Shown here in pieces: positions 8,441 through 15,618 of a stretch of 64,000 nucleotides of DNA. Numbering within the stretch: position 1 is the first letter of the stretch; every line of letters begins with the position of its first letter. The translations under genes and the position numbers were made by a program. Source of the stretch: an uncultured Clostridia bacterium (GTDB lineage Bacteria > Bacillota > Clostridia > Oscillospirales > Ruminococcaceae); the NCBI GenBank assembly GCA_947089135.1, contig CAMUJF010000011.1:1-64000 (forward strand), given 5' to 3'. The notes under the pieces were generated by a model, which searched no databases, was not told the origin of the DNA, and saw nothing but the letters and a program-made list of their open reading frames with translations.

Positions 8441-9721
8441 TTAGTCTTTTAAACGAAGTATCAGCCTGCGGAATATCAAGCATACGGCGACTCCCGCAAA
8501 GCCTATCACAAAGAACAGCAAAGCCGCCCCCGAACCCTTTTCGCTGCCGAATACGGTCACGGCGAGGCTGTCCGCGGAAAGTCCTGCCATAAGCGGCTCG
8601 AACACCTTATCCACCAAAATGCCGCCGAGGAAAAATCCTACGGGGATAGTGAAGAATTGCAGCGTATTTCTTGCGGAAAATACCCTGCCCTGCATTTCCG
8701 CGGGTATTTCGCTGCGGAAAATAACGTCCATATTGGCGTTCATGATGGGTATTACCAACCAGCCCAGCACCGCGCCTATGCACCACACAAGAGGCGTTTT
8801 TCCGAAAGCGAGCAGGAAATTTTCCGTACTCATTGAGATGAGCAGGGTATTGCATATCACTTTGAGTCTGCTTTTGGGTTCGGGCAGGAAAGTCACAATA
8901 ACGCTGCCTGCAAGAGAAGCGAGTCCCACACAGGTGTTTACCGCTCCAAGCGCGGTTTCTCCGCCGTTTTTGCGGGACAGCAGCATTGCGGGAAGCGCAG
9001 CGTCGTATATGGAAGCGATAAGATTTATCGCCGCCAGAAAGATAATAAGCAGCAGTATCTTTCTGTGGACTTTCAGCCAGATAAGTCCGCTTTTTGCCGA
9101 GGCAAGGACAGATTCTCCAACCTCCTCTTTCCGCGGGACTTCGGGTATCCTTATGAACAAGAGCAGCGCGAAAAACGCCGCCGCAAACGTTGTAAGGTCT
9201 ATTGCGATGACCGCTTCAACTCCCCAAAAGGACATCACCGCCGTAGCTATGGCAGGCGTCAGGATAGTCGTCAGCGAATTTGAAAAAGACCTCATTCCGC
9301 TTGTTTTCTGATAATATTTTTCCGGAGTAAGCAGCGTTGCGGCTACCTCCGAGGCTGGCTGTTGGACGGTGTTCATAAGTCCGTTCAGAGCGTTAAGGAT
9401 ATACAGATGCCACGGCTCAAGACTGTCCGCTTTAAGCAGTATCAGCGTAACAAAGGTACACAGCGCGGCAAAGCTGTCGCAGACAAGCATGGTAACTTTT
9501 TTGTTCCACCTGTCGCTTAAAGCTCCCGCGAAAATGCTCATAAGCACATAGGGCGCGTAAGAGCACACCGAAAGCATTGCTGTCGTAAGCGCTGAGCCGC
9601 TGTTTTTGTACAGAACGATTATCAGCGCGAAACCCGTCATTGTGCTTCCCAACGCGGAAAACGACTGGGTAAGCCAAAGTATAAAAAATTGTTTTAATTC
9701 TTTCAGATCTTGAAATTTCAT
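8441..9721 (-). CDS. Major facilitator superfamily exporter
   Basis: 426 aa with about 12 hydrophobic segments. The loop 2-3 signature appears as GALSDRWNKKVTML, and ILWLTQSFSALGSTMTGFAL is the typical first helix of the MFS_3/Mef-EntS drug-efflux branch. It probably exports a drug or metabolite by proton antiport across the cytoplasmic membrane; substrate unknown. The ATG at 9721 has AGGAG 8 nt upstream. In the mRNA that ribosome site sits in the loop of an 8-bp hairpin (9723-9730 with 9755-9762) that ends next to the start codon, hinting at translational control. It is separated from purA by 309 bp. Confidence 0.88.
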   Translation of the reverse strand: MKFQDLKELKQFFILWLTQSFSALGSTMTGFALIIVLYKNSGSALTTAMLSVCSYAPYVLMSIFAGALSDRWNKKVTMLVCDSFAALCTFVTLILLKADSLEPWHLYILNALNGLMNTVQQPASEVAATLLTPEKYYQKTSGMRSFSNSLTTILTPAIATAVMSFWGVEAVIAIDLTTFAAAFFALLLFIRIPEVPRKEEVGESVLASAKSGLIWLKVHRKILLLIIFLAAINLIASIYDAALPAMLLSRKNGGETALGAVNTCVGLASLAGSVIVTFLPEPKSRLKVICNTLLISMSTENFLLAFGKTPLVWCIGAVLGWLVIPIMNANMDVIFRSEIPAEMQGRVFSARNTLQFFTIPVGFFLGGILVDKVFEPLMAGLSADSLAVTVFGSEKGSGAALLFFVIGFAGVAVCLIFRRLILRLKD

Positions 9722-10030
9722 TGACCTTGCTCCTTTTCGTTTTTTTGACCGAAAGCAAGGTCTGTTCCGCGTTTAATGCGGTTACGGACGTGATAATCCT
9801 AATAACCGGTTAAAAAATCTATAAAAAATCAAGTTAAAATTTATATGTATGATTTTGATGCAGATTTTTTATTTACATTTTTAATTGGTTATTAAGATAT
9901 GTCCTCTGTGCAGTTCGTCCGTTTCCGGGATCAGACCTTGCACAGAGCATTGGCAATGCAGAGTATCATTTTTTCACCCTTTCTTATTTTATGGCAACAG
10001 GGGGACCGGAAAGCCCGTCCCCCGAAAAAA
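9722..10030 (-). other. Intergenic leader region with several hairpins upstream of the MFS gene
   Basis: No gene is seen. It holds the ribosome-site hairpin (9723-9762), a TAACCGGTTA palindrome (9803-9812), a 9-bp stem CTCTGTGCA 9904-9912 with 9939-9947, a small GCATT/AATGC hairpin (9947-9959) and a GGGGGAC/GTCCCCC stem after the purA stop (10000-10023). The middle is AT-rich. The cluster could be a purA terminator plus an MFS leader; no known riboswitch class is recognised. Confidence 0.5.
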
Positions 10031-11305
10031 TTACCTTTCGATCTGCTGCTCCCTGTCTGGACCCACGCCTATCATAGCGATCCTGCACTCGCAGAGCTCC
10101 TCAAGGCGCTTGATGTAGCTTTTGCATATTTCGGGAAGCTCCTCGAAGCTGCGGCATTTGGAAATGTCGTCCTTGAATCCCTCGTGCTCCTCGTAAACAG
10201 GCACGCAGCCCTCCAACTCCTCCAATGTTGCGGGGAAATCCTTTATCACAGTACCGTCGGGCTTCTTGTAGGCAACGCAGATTTTCAGCGTATCCAGTCC
10301 CGCAAGGGTATCCAGCTTGTTAACCACAAGACAGTTAAGACCGTTTACACGAACTGCGTGGCGTACTATAACCGCGTCGAACCAGCCTGTTCTGCGGGGT
10401 CTGCCCGTTGTTGTGCCGAACTCGCCGCCGTTGTTTCGGATATAGTCTCCCGTTTCATCGTTAAGCTCGGTAGGGAAAGGTCCCTTGCCCACTCTTGTGG
10501 TGTACGCTTTTGCAACGCCGTAAACTTTATCTATTACCGTAGGACCTACGCCCGTACCTATGCATACTCCCGCGGAAATGGGGTGGGAGCTTGTAACATA
10601 GGGATATGTGCCGAAGTCGATATCAAGTAGGGTAGCCTGAGCTCCCTCAAAGAGAATTTCCTTGCCCGCCTTGTGCGCTTCATAGGTAAGCACGGAAACG
10701 TCGTCAACATACTGTGCAAGACGCTTTCCGTATTCGGTGTACTCCCTGATCACAGCCTCAATGTCAATGGCTTCTCCGCCGAAAACATTGGTTATGATGC
10801 TGTTTTTGAGCTTCCCCGCGGAACGTGCCTTTTCCGCAAAAATTTCGGGGTGAACAAGGTCGTACACCCTGATTCCGCTTCTTTCGTACTTATCCATATA
10901 GCAAGGACCTATGCCTCGCTTGGTCGTACCTATGTCCTTGCCGCCGCGGAACTGTTCGGAAAGACCGTCCAGAACGATATGCCAAGGCATAATAACGTGA
11001 GCGCGGGGATCTATTTTAAAATTGTCAAAAGTCACGCCTCTTGCGGAAAGTCCGTCTATTTCTTCAAGAACTACTTTCGGGTCGAGGACAACTCCCGCGC
11101 CTATCATGCAAAGAGTATTTTTATAGAGAATACCCGACGGTATCAGATGAAGCTTGTAAGTCTCGCCGCCGCTTGCAACGGTGTGACCCGCATTGTTTCC
11201 GCCCTGAGAGCGTACGACAACGTCGGCTCTGGAAGCAAGAATGTCGATGACCTTTCCCTTGCCCTCGTCGCCCCACTGCGTACCGATAACAATATTTGCA
11301 GCCAT
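10031..11305 (-). CDS. purA: Adenylosuccinate synthetase
   Basis: 424 aa, family length. The N-terminal GTP loop GTQWGDEGKGK, then GGNNAGHT, the IMP-site KRGIGPCYMDKYERSGIR and the C-terminal GVGPDREQ are all present. It converts IMP and aspartate to adenylosuccinate with GTP, the first AMP-specific step. The start is the ATG at 11303-11305 (MAANIVIG), with AAAGGGG upstream; the open frame extends further upstream but lacks a ribosome site and the family does not need the extension. It is a single-gene unit, followed by a short GC-rich palindrome. Confidence 0.97.
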   Translation of the reverse strand: MAANIVIGTQWGDEGKGKVIDILASRADVVVRSQGGNNAGHTVASGGETYKLHLIPSGILYKNTLCMIGAGVVLDPKVVLEEIDGLSARGVTFDNFKIDPRAHVIMPWHIVLDGLSEQFRGGKDIGTTKRGIGPCYMDKYERSGIRVYDLVHPEIFAEKARSAGKLKNSIITNVFGGEAIDIEAVIREYTEYGKRLAQYVDDVSVLTYEAHKAGKEILFEGAQATLLDIDFGTYPYVTSSHPISAGVCIGTGVGPTVIDKVYGVAKAYTTRVGKGPFPTELNDETGDYIRNNGGEFGTTTGRPRRTGWFDAVIVRHAVRVNGLNCLVVNKLDTLAGLDTLKICVAYKKPDGTVIKDFPATLEELEGCVPVYEEHEGFKDDISKCRSFEELPEICKSYIKRLEELCECRIAMIGVGPDREQQIER

Positions 11306-11496
11306 AAAAAAAGCCCCTTTCAAATTCAAAGCTAAAACACCGTTTACTATTATAACAGAAAAAAATTTACGTGTCAATACACGAATGTGCCAAGGCATGG
11401 AAATCTTGAAACTGCCGCTTGACAGGCATTTATATCCGCGTTATAATACTTATATCGCGTCAGCGCAGTCGGGAGCGTACTACAGGAGGAATTATC

Positions 11497-11940
11497 ATGA
11501 ATGAATTTCTTGAATGGCTGAAAGAAAATAAAATCAGCGTTAACGGTAAATATAACGGCAAGAGGTGGGGCTCGATCGGCAAAACGGAGGACGGAGACTG
11601 GAGTCTTCGCATATGCGTTCAATATGACGAATATCTGGAACCCGTTTTATCAAATGAGTCCGATGCAATGCGGGAACTGATCGGCACGCCTACGGGATAT
11701 AAGGGCTGCGGAAGGTGTATAGACGGTAAATGTGCTTTTACCGGTTTTGATTTGGTAAATCCTACCGAGGAGCAAATCGAATTGGCTAAGCGGCTGATAA
11801 AATTCAGGATCAGCGCCATTAAAGACGGACGGATCCCCAAATGCAGCTATATAAAAATATCTGAACAAGGCAAAGCGATCGAACCCTGCGCTGTATGCAA
11901 GGTATGCGACCCTAAATGCAAAGCCATGAAAAAATATTAA
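11497..11940 (+). CDS. Cys-rich small protein, unknown function
   Basis: 147 aa, starting MNEFLEWLKENKISVNGKYNGKRWGS after AGGAGGA (11483-11490). Two cysteine clusters stand out: CGRCIDGKC in the middle and CAVCKVCDPKC at the C-terminus. These are suited to binding zinc or an iron-sulfur cluster. No signal peptide or membrane helix is visible. I do not recognise the family; the N-terminal half reads as a compact alpha/beta domain. It is monocistronic, with a stem-loop terminator (11957-11994) after the stop. Confidence 0.7.
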   Translation: MNEFLEWLKENKISVNGKYNGKRWGSIGKTEDGDWSLRICVQYDEYLEPVLSNESDAMRELIGTPTGYKGCGRCIDGKCAFTGFDLVNPTEEQIELAKRLIKFRISAIKDGRIPKCSYIKISEQGKAIEPCAVCKVCDPKCKAMKKY

Positions 11941-11956
11941 TATTGAATACAATAAA

Positions 11957-11994
11957 ATAAGCAGGGGACTGTGATCCATACCCTGCTTATTTTT
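11957..11994. terminator. Bidirectional terminator between Cys-rich protein and fumarase alpha genes
   Basis: ATAAGCAGGG (11957-11966) pairs with CCCTGCTTAT (11981-11990), followed by TTTTG. It serves both convergent genes. Confidence 0.8.
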
Positions 11995-12011
11995 GTCTCG
12001 GCATATATCCA

Positions 12012-12854
12012 TCAAAGCTCGGCGTGAGCGTGTCTTGTAACGTGACAGCCGATATTCACCGCCGCGGGAAGTCCCGCAATGTGCGTAGGAGCCTGCTCTA
12101 TCGCGACCGCAAGCGCAGTGGTGGTTCCTCCGAAGCCCTGAGGACCTATACCCAGCCTGTTCACCCTTTCAAGGATACGCCGCTCCATGTCCGCATAAAG
12201 CTGCTTAGGATTTTTTACCGAAATGTCCCTGCACAAAGCCTTTTTCGCCAGATACGCGCAGTACTCGAAATCTCCGCCCAATCCCACGCCTATCACCATA
12301 GGGGGACATGGATTGCTGCCCGCCTTTGAAACGACGCTTACCACAAAGTCCTCGATATCGGAAACGCTTGCCGACGGCGTAAACATTTTCATCGCGGACA
12401 TATTCTCGCTTCCGAAGCCCTTGGGACAAACTGAAATATTTACTTTGTCCCCATCAACGATACGTGTGTGAATAACTGCGGGAGTATTGTCTCCCGTGTT
12501 GATCCGCTCCAAAGGATCGGAAACGATAGAGCAGCGCAGATACCCCTCGGTATAGCCCCGTGCAACGCCCCTGTTTATTGCTTCCGTCAGCGAACCGCCG
12601 ATAAAGTGAACGTCCTGACCCACATCAAGAAAAATAACTGCCATTCCCGTGTCCTGGCAGACCGCAAGCTCTTCCCGTTCGGCGGCTTCGATATTTCTAA
12701 CAAGGTCGTTAAGAACCTCTTTTCCAGTAGGGGACTTTTCAGTTTTCACCGCGCAGCCTATGCAGTCCGCCAGCGATCTCGGAAGAAAACGGTTAGCCTT
12801 TATGCACAGGTCTCGGACGATATTTTCGATCTCGGTAACGTTTATTTCGCGCAT
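12012..12854 (-). CDS. Class I fumarate hydratase, alpha subunit
   Basis: 280 aa matching the alpha (N-terminal) half of iron-sulfur fumarases and L-tartrate dehydratases. The cluster cysteines lie in AVCQDTGMAVIF, FGSENMSAMKMF precedes KAGSNPCPPMVIGVGLGG, and GPQGFGGTTTALAV is the substrate-binding motif. It interconverts fumarate and malate in the cytosol and needs a beta subunit. Start: ATG at 12854, 10 nt from AAGGA; a GTG two codons upstream is too close to that site. No beta-subunit gene lies on either side, which is unusual because the two subunits are normally adjacent. Confidence 0.9.
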   Translation of the reverse strand: MREINVTEIENIVRDLCIKANRFLPRSLADCIGCAVKTEKSPTGKEVLNDLVRNIEAAEREELAVCQDTGMAVIFLDVGQDVHFIGGSLTEAINRGVARGYTEGYLRCSIVSDPLERINTGDNTPAVIHTRIVDGDKVNISVCPKGFGSENMSAMKMFTPSASVSDIEDFVVSVVSKAGSNPCPPMVIGVGLGGDFEYCAYLAKKALCRDISVKNPKQLYADMERRILERVNRLGIGPQGFGGTTTALAVAIEQAPTHIAGLPAAVNIGCHVTRHAHAEL

Positions 12855-12881
12855 TTTCACTCGTTCCTTTCCGTTAATTTA

Positions 12882-12911
12882 TTGACATACAATGACAAAA
12901 TATGCTATACT
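12882..12911 (+). promoter_or_regulatory. Promoter of the small toxin-like gene
   Basis: TTGACA at 12882-12887, 18-nt spacer, TATACT at 12906-12911. The predicted transcript begins near 12918, and its 5' part contains CTCCCTC, which could pair with the AAGGAGG ribosome site of the toxin-like reading frame. Confidence 0.75.
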
Positions 12912-12962
12912 GTTTATGTTGCCGACTCCCTCACGCTTCGGCGGAAAGGAGGTGTAACTGCA

Positions 12963-13073
12963 ATGAATGTTATAGATCTTATATTTTCTTTTCTTGTTTC
13001 CGCTGCGGCGAGTGTGTTTGGAAATGTTACTTATGACGCGCTTCGCAAGTGGCTGAGCGGACGCAGGAAGTAA
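12963..13073 (+). CDS. Small hydrophobic peptide, type I toxin-like
   Basis: 36 aa: a hydrophobic helix (residues 4-20, IDLIFSFLVSAAASVFG) followed by a basic tail ending KWLSGRRK. AAAGGAGG lies about 8 nt upstream of the ATG. Size, one membrane helix and charged tail are those of Fst/Ldr-type membrane toxins. It has a strong promoter (12882-12911), a terminator hairpin (13099-13130) and a perfect promoter reading back towards it from 13208, so a ~75-nt antisense RNA would overlap the 3' end of its mRNA. This is the classic convergent type I layout. A second, decayed copy of the 3' half follows. Toxicity is inferred only from architecture. Confidence 0.7.
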   Translation: MNVIDLIFSFLVSAAASVFGNVTYDALRKWLSGRRK

Positions 13074-13098
13074 AACTCAGGCAACGACAGCCCAAATG

Positions 13099-13130
13099 AA
13101 AGCCTCCCTGACGGCAATCGGGGAGGCTTT
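13099..13130. terminator. Shared terminator of toxin-like mRNA and antisense RNA
   Basis: AAAGCCTCCC (13099-13108) pairs with GGGAGGCTTT (13121-13130). Both ends carry A/T runs, so it can stop transcripts from both directions. Confidence 0.75.
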
Positions 13131-13175
13131 CGCTTTGTGAACCGCAATGAATGCGACCCTATATTTTCCTTGTGC
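13099..13175 (-). ncRNA. Predicted antisense RNA (antitoxin) 1
   Basis: A perfect promoter on the minus strand, TTGACA at 13208-13203, 17-nt spacer, TATAAT at 13185-13180, predicts a start near 13173. Transcription would run through the 13099-13130 hairpin, giving a ~75-nt RNA complementary to the 3' untranslated part of the toxin-like mRNA. There is no reading frame in it. Confidence 0.65.
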
Positions 13176-13231
13176 TATCATTATACTACATAAAATTGAT
13201 TTTGTCAATACTTTTTACAACATGACTACAT

Positions 13232-13259
13232 ACGCAATCGGCTGAACAGACGGAAGAAG
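13232..13259 (+). pseudogene. Remnant of a second toxin-like gene (3' end only)
   Basis: The last eight codons (N-R-L-N-R-R-K-K then stop) align with KWLSGRRK of the intact copy. They are followed by GGCAACAACAGCC, matching GGCAACGACAGCC after the first copy. The N-terminal hydrophobic part is missing. Confidence 0.55.
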
Positions 13260-13280
13260 TAAAAGAAGGCAACAACAGCC

Positions 13281-13374
13281 AAAATGTCCCCCGACACCAC
13301 CCGGGGGACATTTTTTGTGAACGCAAATGTTCGATTTGAGTTCATTACAGCTTTTACGGCTTTATTATACCACG
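13281..13374 (-). ncRNA. Predicted antisense RNA (antitoxin) 2
   Basis: A second perfect minus-strand promoter: TTGACA at 13392-13387, 17-nt spacer, TATAAT at 13369-13364. It reads towards a 12-bp terminator stem (13281-13292 with 13303-13314). Layout and sequence parallel antisense RNA 1, but its toxin frame has decayed. Confidence 0.6.
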
Positions 13375-13413
13375 CCGAATTGTTTTTGTCAATACATTTC
13401 CTATTATCCGCGG

Positions 13414-13662
13414 TTAAATTTTGAGCATAAATTTCAGCGACTTAACGGCAAAGCAAAAGCCCTGCTTAAACGCGTCTCTGTAGACGTAACAGGCATAATC
13501 GCTTTCCGCTCCCTGGATCATATCGACGATTTTTTCGTCGCCGACATTTTTTTCAATAAAGTCGGAAAGACGGTTCAATGCGCATCGTGTTTCAATGCTC
13601 TCGCTGCGGACAAATACGTCGCAGTCCAGAAGGGCGTCGAGGCTGAATTCGTTGTTATCCAT
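13414..13662 (-). CDS. Small hypothetical protein of the accessory patch
   Basis: 82 aa, no signal peptide or membrane helix. The N-terminus is acidic (DALLDCDVFVRSES), and the C-terminus carries YRDAFKQGFCFAVKSLKFMLKI, a pattern seen in small Firmicutes phage and mobile-element proteins. AAGGAAG lies upstream of the ATG at 13662. It lies between the toxin-like locus and the ribbon-helix-helix gene, so it is probably mobile cargo. Function unknown. Confidence 0.6.
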   Translation of the reverse strand: MDNNEFSLDALLDCDVFVRSESIETRCALNRLSDFIEKNVGDEKIVDMIQGAESDYACYVYRDAFKQGFCFAVKSLKFMLKI

Positions 13663-13684
13663 AAAAAACTTCCTTTCAATGGTC

Positions 13685-13738
13685 TTGACAAGAAAGCCTT
13701 TCCGATGTATAATAGATTTCGGACGGACTTTCTTGTCC
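13685..13738 (+). promoter_or_regulatory. Promoter embedded in a palindrome, reading against the RHH gene
   Basis: TTGACA at 13685-13690, 17-nt spacer, TATAAT at 13708-13713, plus strand. It lies inside an inverted repeat: GACAAGAAAG (13687-13696) with CTTTCTTGTC (13729-13738), and TCCGA with TCGGA inside that. No protein with a ribosome site follows. A transcript would run antisense into the 3' end of the RHH gene, where ATAACGCA/TGCGTTAT arms could form a terminator. Confidence 0.6.
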
Positions 13739-13784
13739 GGTTTCGTATAACGCAGGCTGTGACTTTGGTCGGTGGCAGTTTGCG

Positions 13785-13961
13785 TTATTTCTTTATTTCG
13801 GCATATTGCTTTTCAATTCCCTTACGAACAATTTCAGATTTGCTCATTTTGGTATGTTGACAAACCGTTTCCAATTCATATTCCGTCTTATCGTCAATAC
13901 GTATACGCAGGATTTTGTCTTTTGGATTATCGGTAAGCTTTGTGCCTTTTTTTATACCCAA
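13785..13961 (-). CDS. Ribbon-helix-helix DNA-binding protein
   Basis: 58 aa starting GIKKGTKLTDNPKDK. The strand ILRIRIDDKTEYELE and the helices MSKSEIVRKGIEKQYAEIKK make a CopG/Arc-type fold, likely a dimeric repressor. Start choice: TTG at 13961, because GGAGGT lies 6 nt before it; the ATG at 13976 has no ribosome site. Its promoter carries a 16-bp inverted repeat with one mismatch around the -10 box, strongly suggesting autoregulation. Such small RHH proteins are often antitoxins or plasmid-type repressors; no toxin gene is adjacent. Confidence 0.82.
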   Translation of the reverse strand: MGIKKGTKLTDNPKDKILRIRIDDKTEYELETVCQHTKMSKSEIVRKGIEKQYAEIKK

Positions 13962-13975
13962 AAATTCACCTCCCA

Positions 13976-14025
13976 TTTGTTTGTGGGCACAATTAAATTA
14001 TAATGTGTCCACAAACAAAAGTCAA
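13976..14025 (-). promoter_or_regulatory. RHH gene promoter with palindromic operator
   Basis: Minus-strand promoter: TTGACT at 14025-14020, 17-nt spacer, TATAAT at 14002-13997. It is overlaid by an inverted repeat: TTTGTTTGTGGGCACA (13976-13991) against TGTGTCCACAAACAAA (14004-14019), 15 of 16 pairs, 12-nt centre. The arms cover the spacer and start region, a natural repressor site. Confidence 0.8.
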
Positions 14026-14089
14026 TACGTAAATATATCCAAACTTTCCATATACTTTTTGTGCACAGTCTATATATCTTTACAATCAA

Positions 14090-14109
14090 GGGGACGGAAA
14101 ACCGTCCCC
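14090..14109. repeat. Short GGGGACGG palindrome
   Basis: GGGGACGG (14090-14097), AAAA loop, CCGTCCCC (14102-14109). It sits after the amidohydrolase stop and may act as a weak terminator or processing site; no T run follows on the minus strand. Confidence 0.65.
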
Positions 14110-14130
14110 GAAAAGATATCACATACGGAA

Positions 14131-15315
14131 CTATGCCCTGTAAACTATTTTCCCGCCGATAACCGTCATTTTCACATTTGTCATAATATCAAAGGGATCT
14201 CCGTCCGTAACGGCAAAATCCGCGTCCAAACCCACCGTAATGTCTCCAGTAATATCGCCTATGCCCGCAATTTCGGCGGCAGTACACGTTATCGAACGAA
14301 TACCGGCTTCGCGGGGAAGTCCTGCTTTTACACAGTACGCCGCACTTGTTTGGAGGTACTGAATGGGAGTTTCGGGGTGATCGGTGCATATAGCGACCCT
14401 TACGCCGTTTTTGTGAAGTACAGCCGCGTTTTCAAGCCGCTGACCCGCAAGCTCCGGCTTGCCCCTGTCGCACAATATGGGACCCACAACCGCGGACGCT
14501 TTTTTCTCCCCCAAAATATCGGCGGAAAGATGTCCCTCGGTGCAGTGGATAAGCACATAGTCCAGCGAAAATTCCTCGGCAATGCGCACAGCCGTAAGGA
14601 TATCGTCGGCGCGGTGACAGTGAAAGTGCGCCTTAAGTTCTCCTTTGAGCAGGGGAATAAGAGCCTCGGACTTCATATCAAATTCGGGCAGTTCGGACAA
14701 GGACTCCTCGTTTTCCTCCGCGGAAAGCTTGTCCTGCATATACCGCTTAGCCTTGAAAAGAGCCTCGCGGATAACAGCGGCGGTAGCCATTCTCGTCACG
14801 GGAGCGGACTCCTTGTCGGAAAAGGTGGACTTAGGATTTTCACCCAAAGCGAATTTTATTCCCACGCGGCGGACAAGCATTTCGTCGGCGGAACGCCCCG
14901 CAGTCTTTACCGCGATAAGGTCTCCGCCTATGGGATTGGAGGAGCCAACGCCTGTTACCACGCAGGTCACGCCCGCCCTTACCGCGTCGGCGAAATATCC
15001 GTCGTTATGGCAAAGACCGTCTATCGTCCGCAGATGAGGGGTAACGGGATCGCTGTCCTCATTCACGTCCTCGCCCTCTGCTCCCTGACCATCGCCGATA
15101 AGACCCATGTGGGTGTGCGCGTCGATGAAGCCGGGGTACAGCCTCATGCCGTGAAGATCAACGTCCCCCTCGGAAATTTTTATCGGAGTACCGCCCGAAA
15201 CCTCGGTTATCTTTCCGTTCTCCACGCGGACAAAGCCGCAGGGAATAAAGCTTATGCCGTCCGCACAGTACTCATAAGCTTTCTGGGGGTAAATTTTTGC
15301 GTTATAGAAATACAT
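14131..15315 (-). CDS. Amidohydrolase-family protein (imidazolonepropionase-like)
   Basis: 394 aa. The metal motif HxH appears as PGFIDAHTHMG, a typical mid-barrel region is IHCTEGHLSADIL, ICTDHPETP carries the late Asp, and the C-terminus DADFAVTDGDPFDIMTNVKMTVIGGKIV returns to the beta-sandwich. It should hydrolyse a C-N bond of a cyclic amide or dipeptide-like substrate in the cytosol; the substrate cannot be named. It is preceded by a small one-helix membrane protein gene 39 nt upstream, probably in the same operon. Confidence 0.85.
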   Translation of the reverse strand: MYFYNAKIYPQKAYEYCADGISFIPCGFVRVENGKITEVSGGTPIKISEGDVDLHGMRLYPGFIDAHTHMGLIGDGQGAEGEDVNEDSDPVTPHLRTIDGLCHNDGYFADAVRAGVTCVVTGVGSSNPIGGDLIAVKTAGRSADEMLVRRVGIKFALGENPKSTFSDKESAPVTRMATAAVIREALFKAKRYMQDKLSAEENEESLSELPEFDMKSEALIPLLKGELKAHFHCHRADDILTAVRIAEEFSLDYVLIHCTEGHLSADILGEKKASAVVGPILCDRGKPELAGQRLENAAVLHKNGVRVAICTDHPETPIQYLQTSAAYCVKAGLPREAGIRSITCTAAEIAGIGDITGDITVGLDADFAVTDGDPFDIMTNVKMTVIGGKIVYRA

Positions 15316-15354
15316 TTTGATTTTCCCTTTCGGTTTGGGTTCGCGGTTCGCATA

Positions 15355-15537
15355 TTACTGCATTCCGCACTCGTCGTAGTCCTTCCAGCGTTCGTTGTGG
15401 CGGTACGCGGTTATGAGCTTGTAAACGATAAAGCCCGCCGATACCAGAAACAGAACAAGCGCTGCCGATACGGGCACAGCTGTACTCAGAAAGTCAAGGG
15501 TCTCTTTTTTGCTGTCGTAATTTTTTTCCATAGCCAT
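15355..15537 (-). CDS. Small single-pass membrane protein
   Basis: 60 aa. AAAGGAG lies 8 nt before the ATG at 15537. Residues ~20-42 (VPVSAALVLFLVSAGFIVYKL) form one transmembrane helix, followed by a short charged tail ending DYDECGMQ. Likely co-transcribed with the amidohydrolase. No known family recognised. Confidence 0.65.
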   Translation of the reverse strand: MAMEKNYDSKKETLDFLSTAVPVSAALVLFLVSAGFIVYKLITAYRHNERWKDYDECGMQ

Positions 15538-15618
15538 TTGGTATTCTCCTTTGCTGTTTTTTGTTTTAATTGTTTTTCTTATTATAATATATTTTGGAAA
15601 AATAGTAAATAGTTTTTC

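Noticed and set aside
9904..9959. 6S RNA or another known small RNA in the MFS leader
   Set aside because: Only a 9-bp stem and a small hairpin are seen; no long rod-like fold with central bubble and no clear promoter.
13915..15612. A 565-codon open frame on the plus strand opposite the amidohydrolase gene
   Set aside because: No ribosome site, no recognisable domain, low-quality composition (Tyr/His/Arg rich), and it is the complement of a well-supported enzyme gene with intact motifs.
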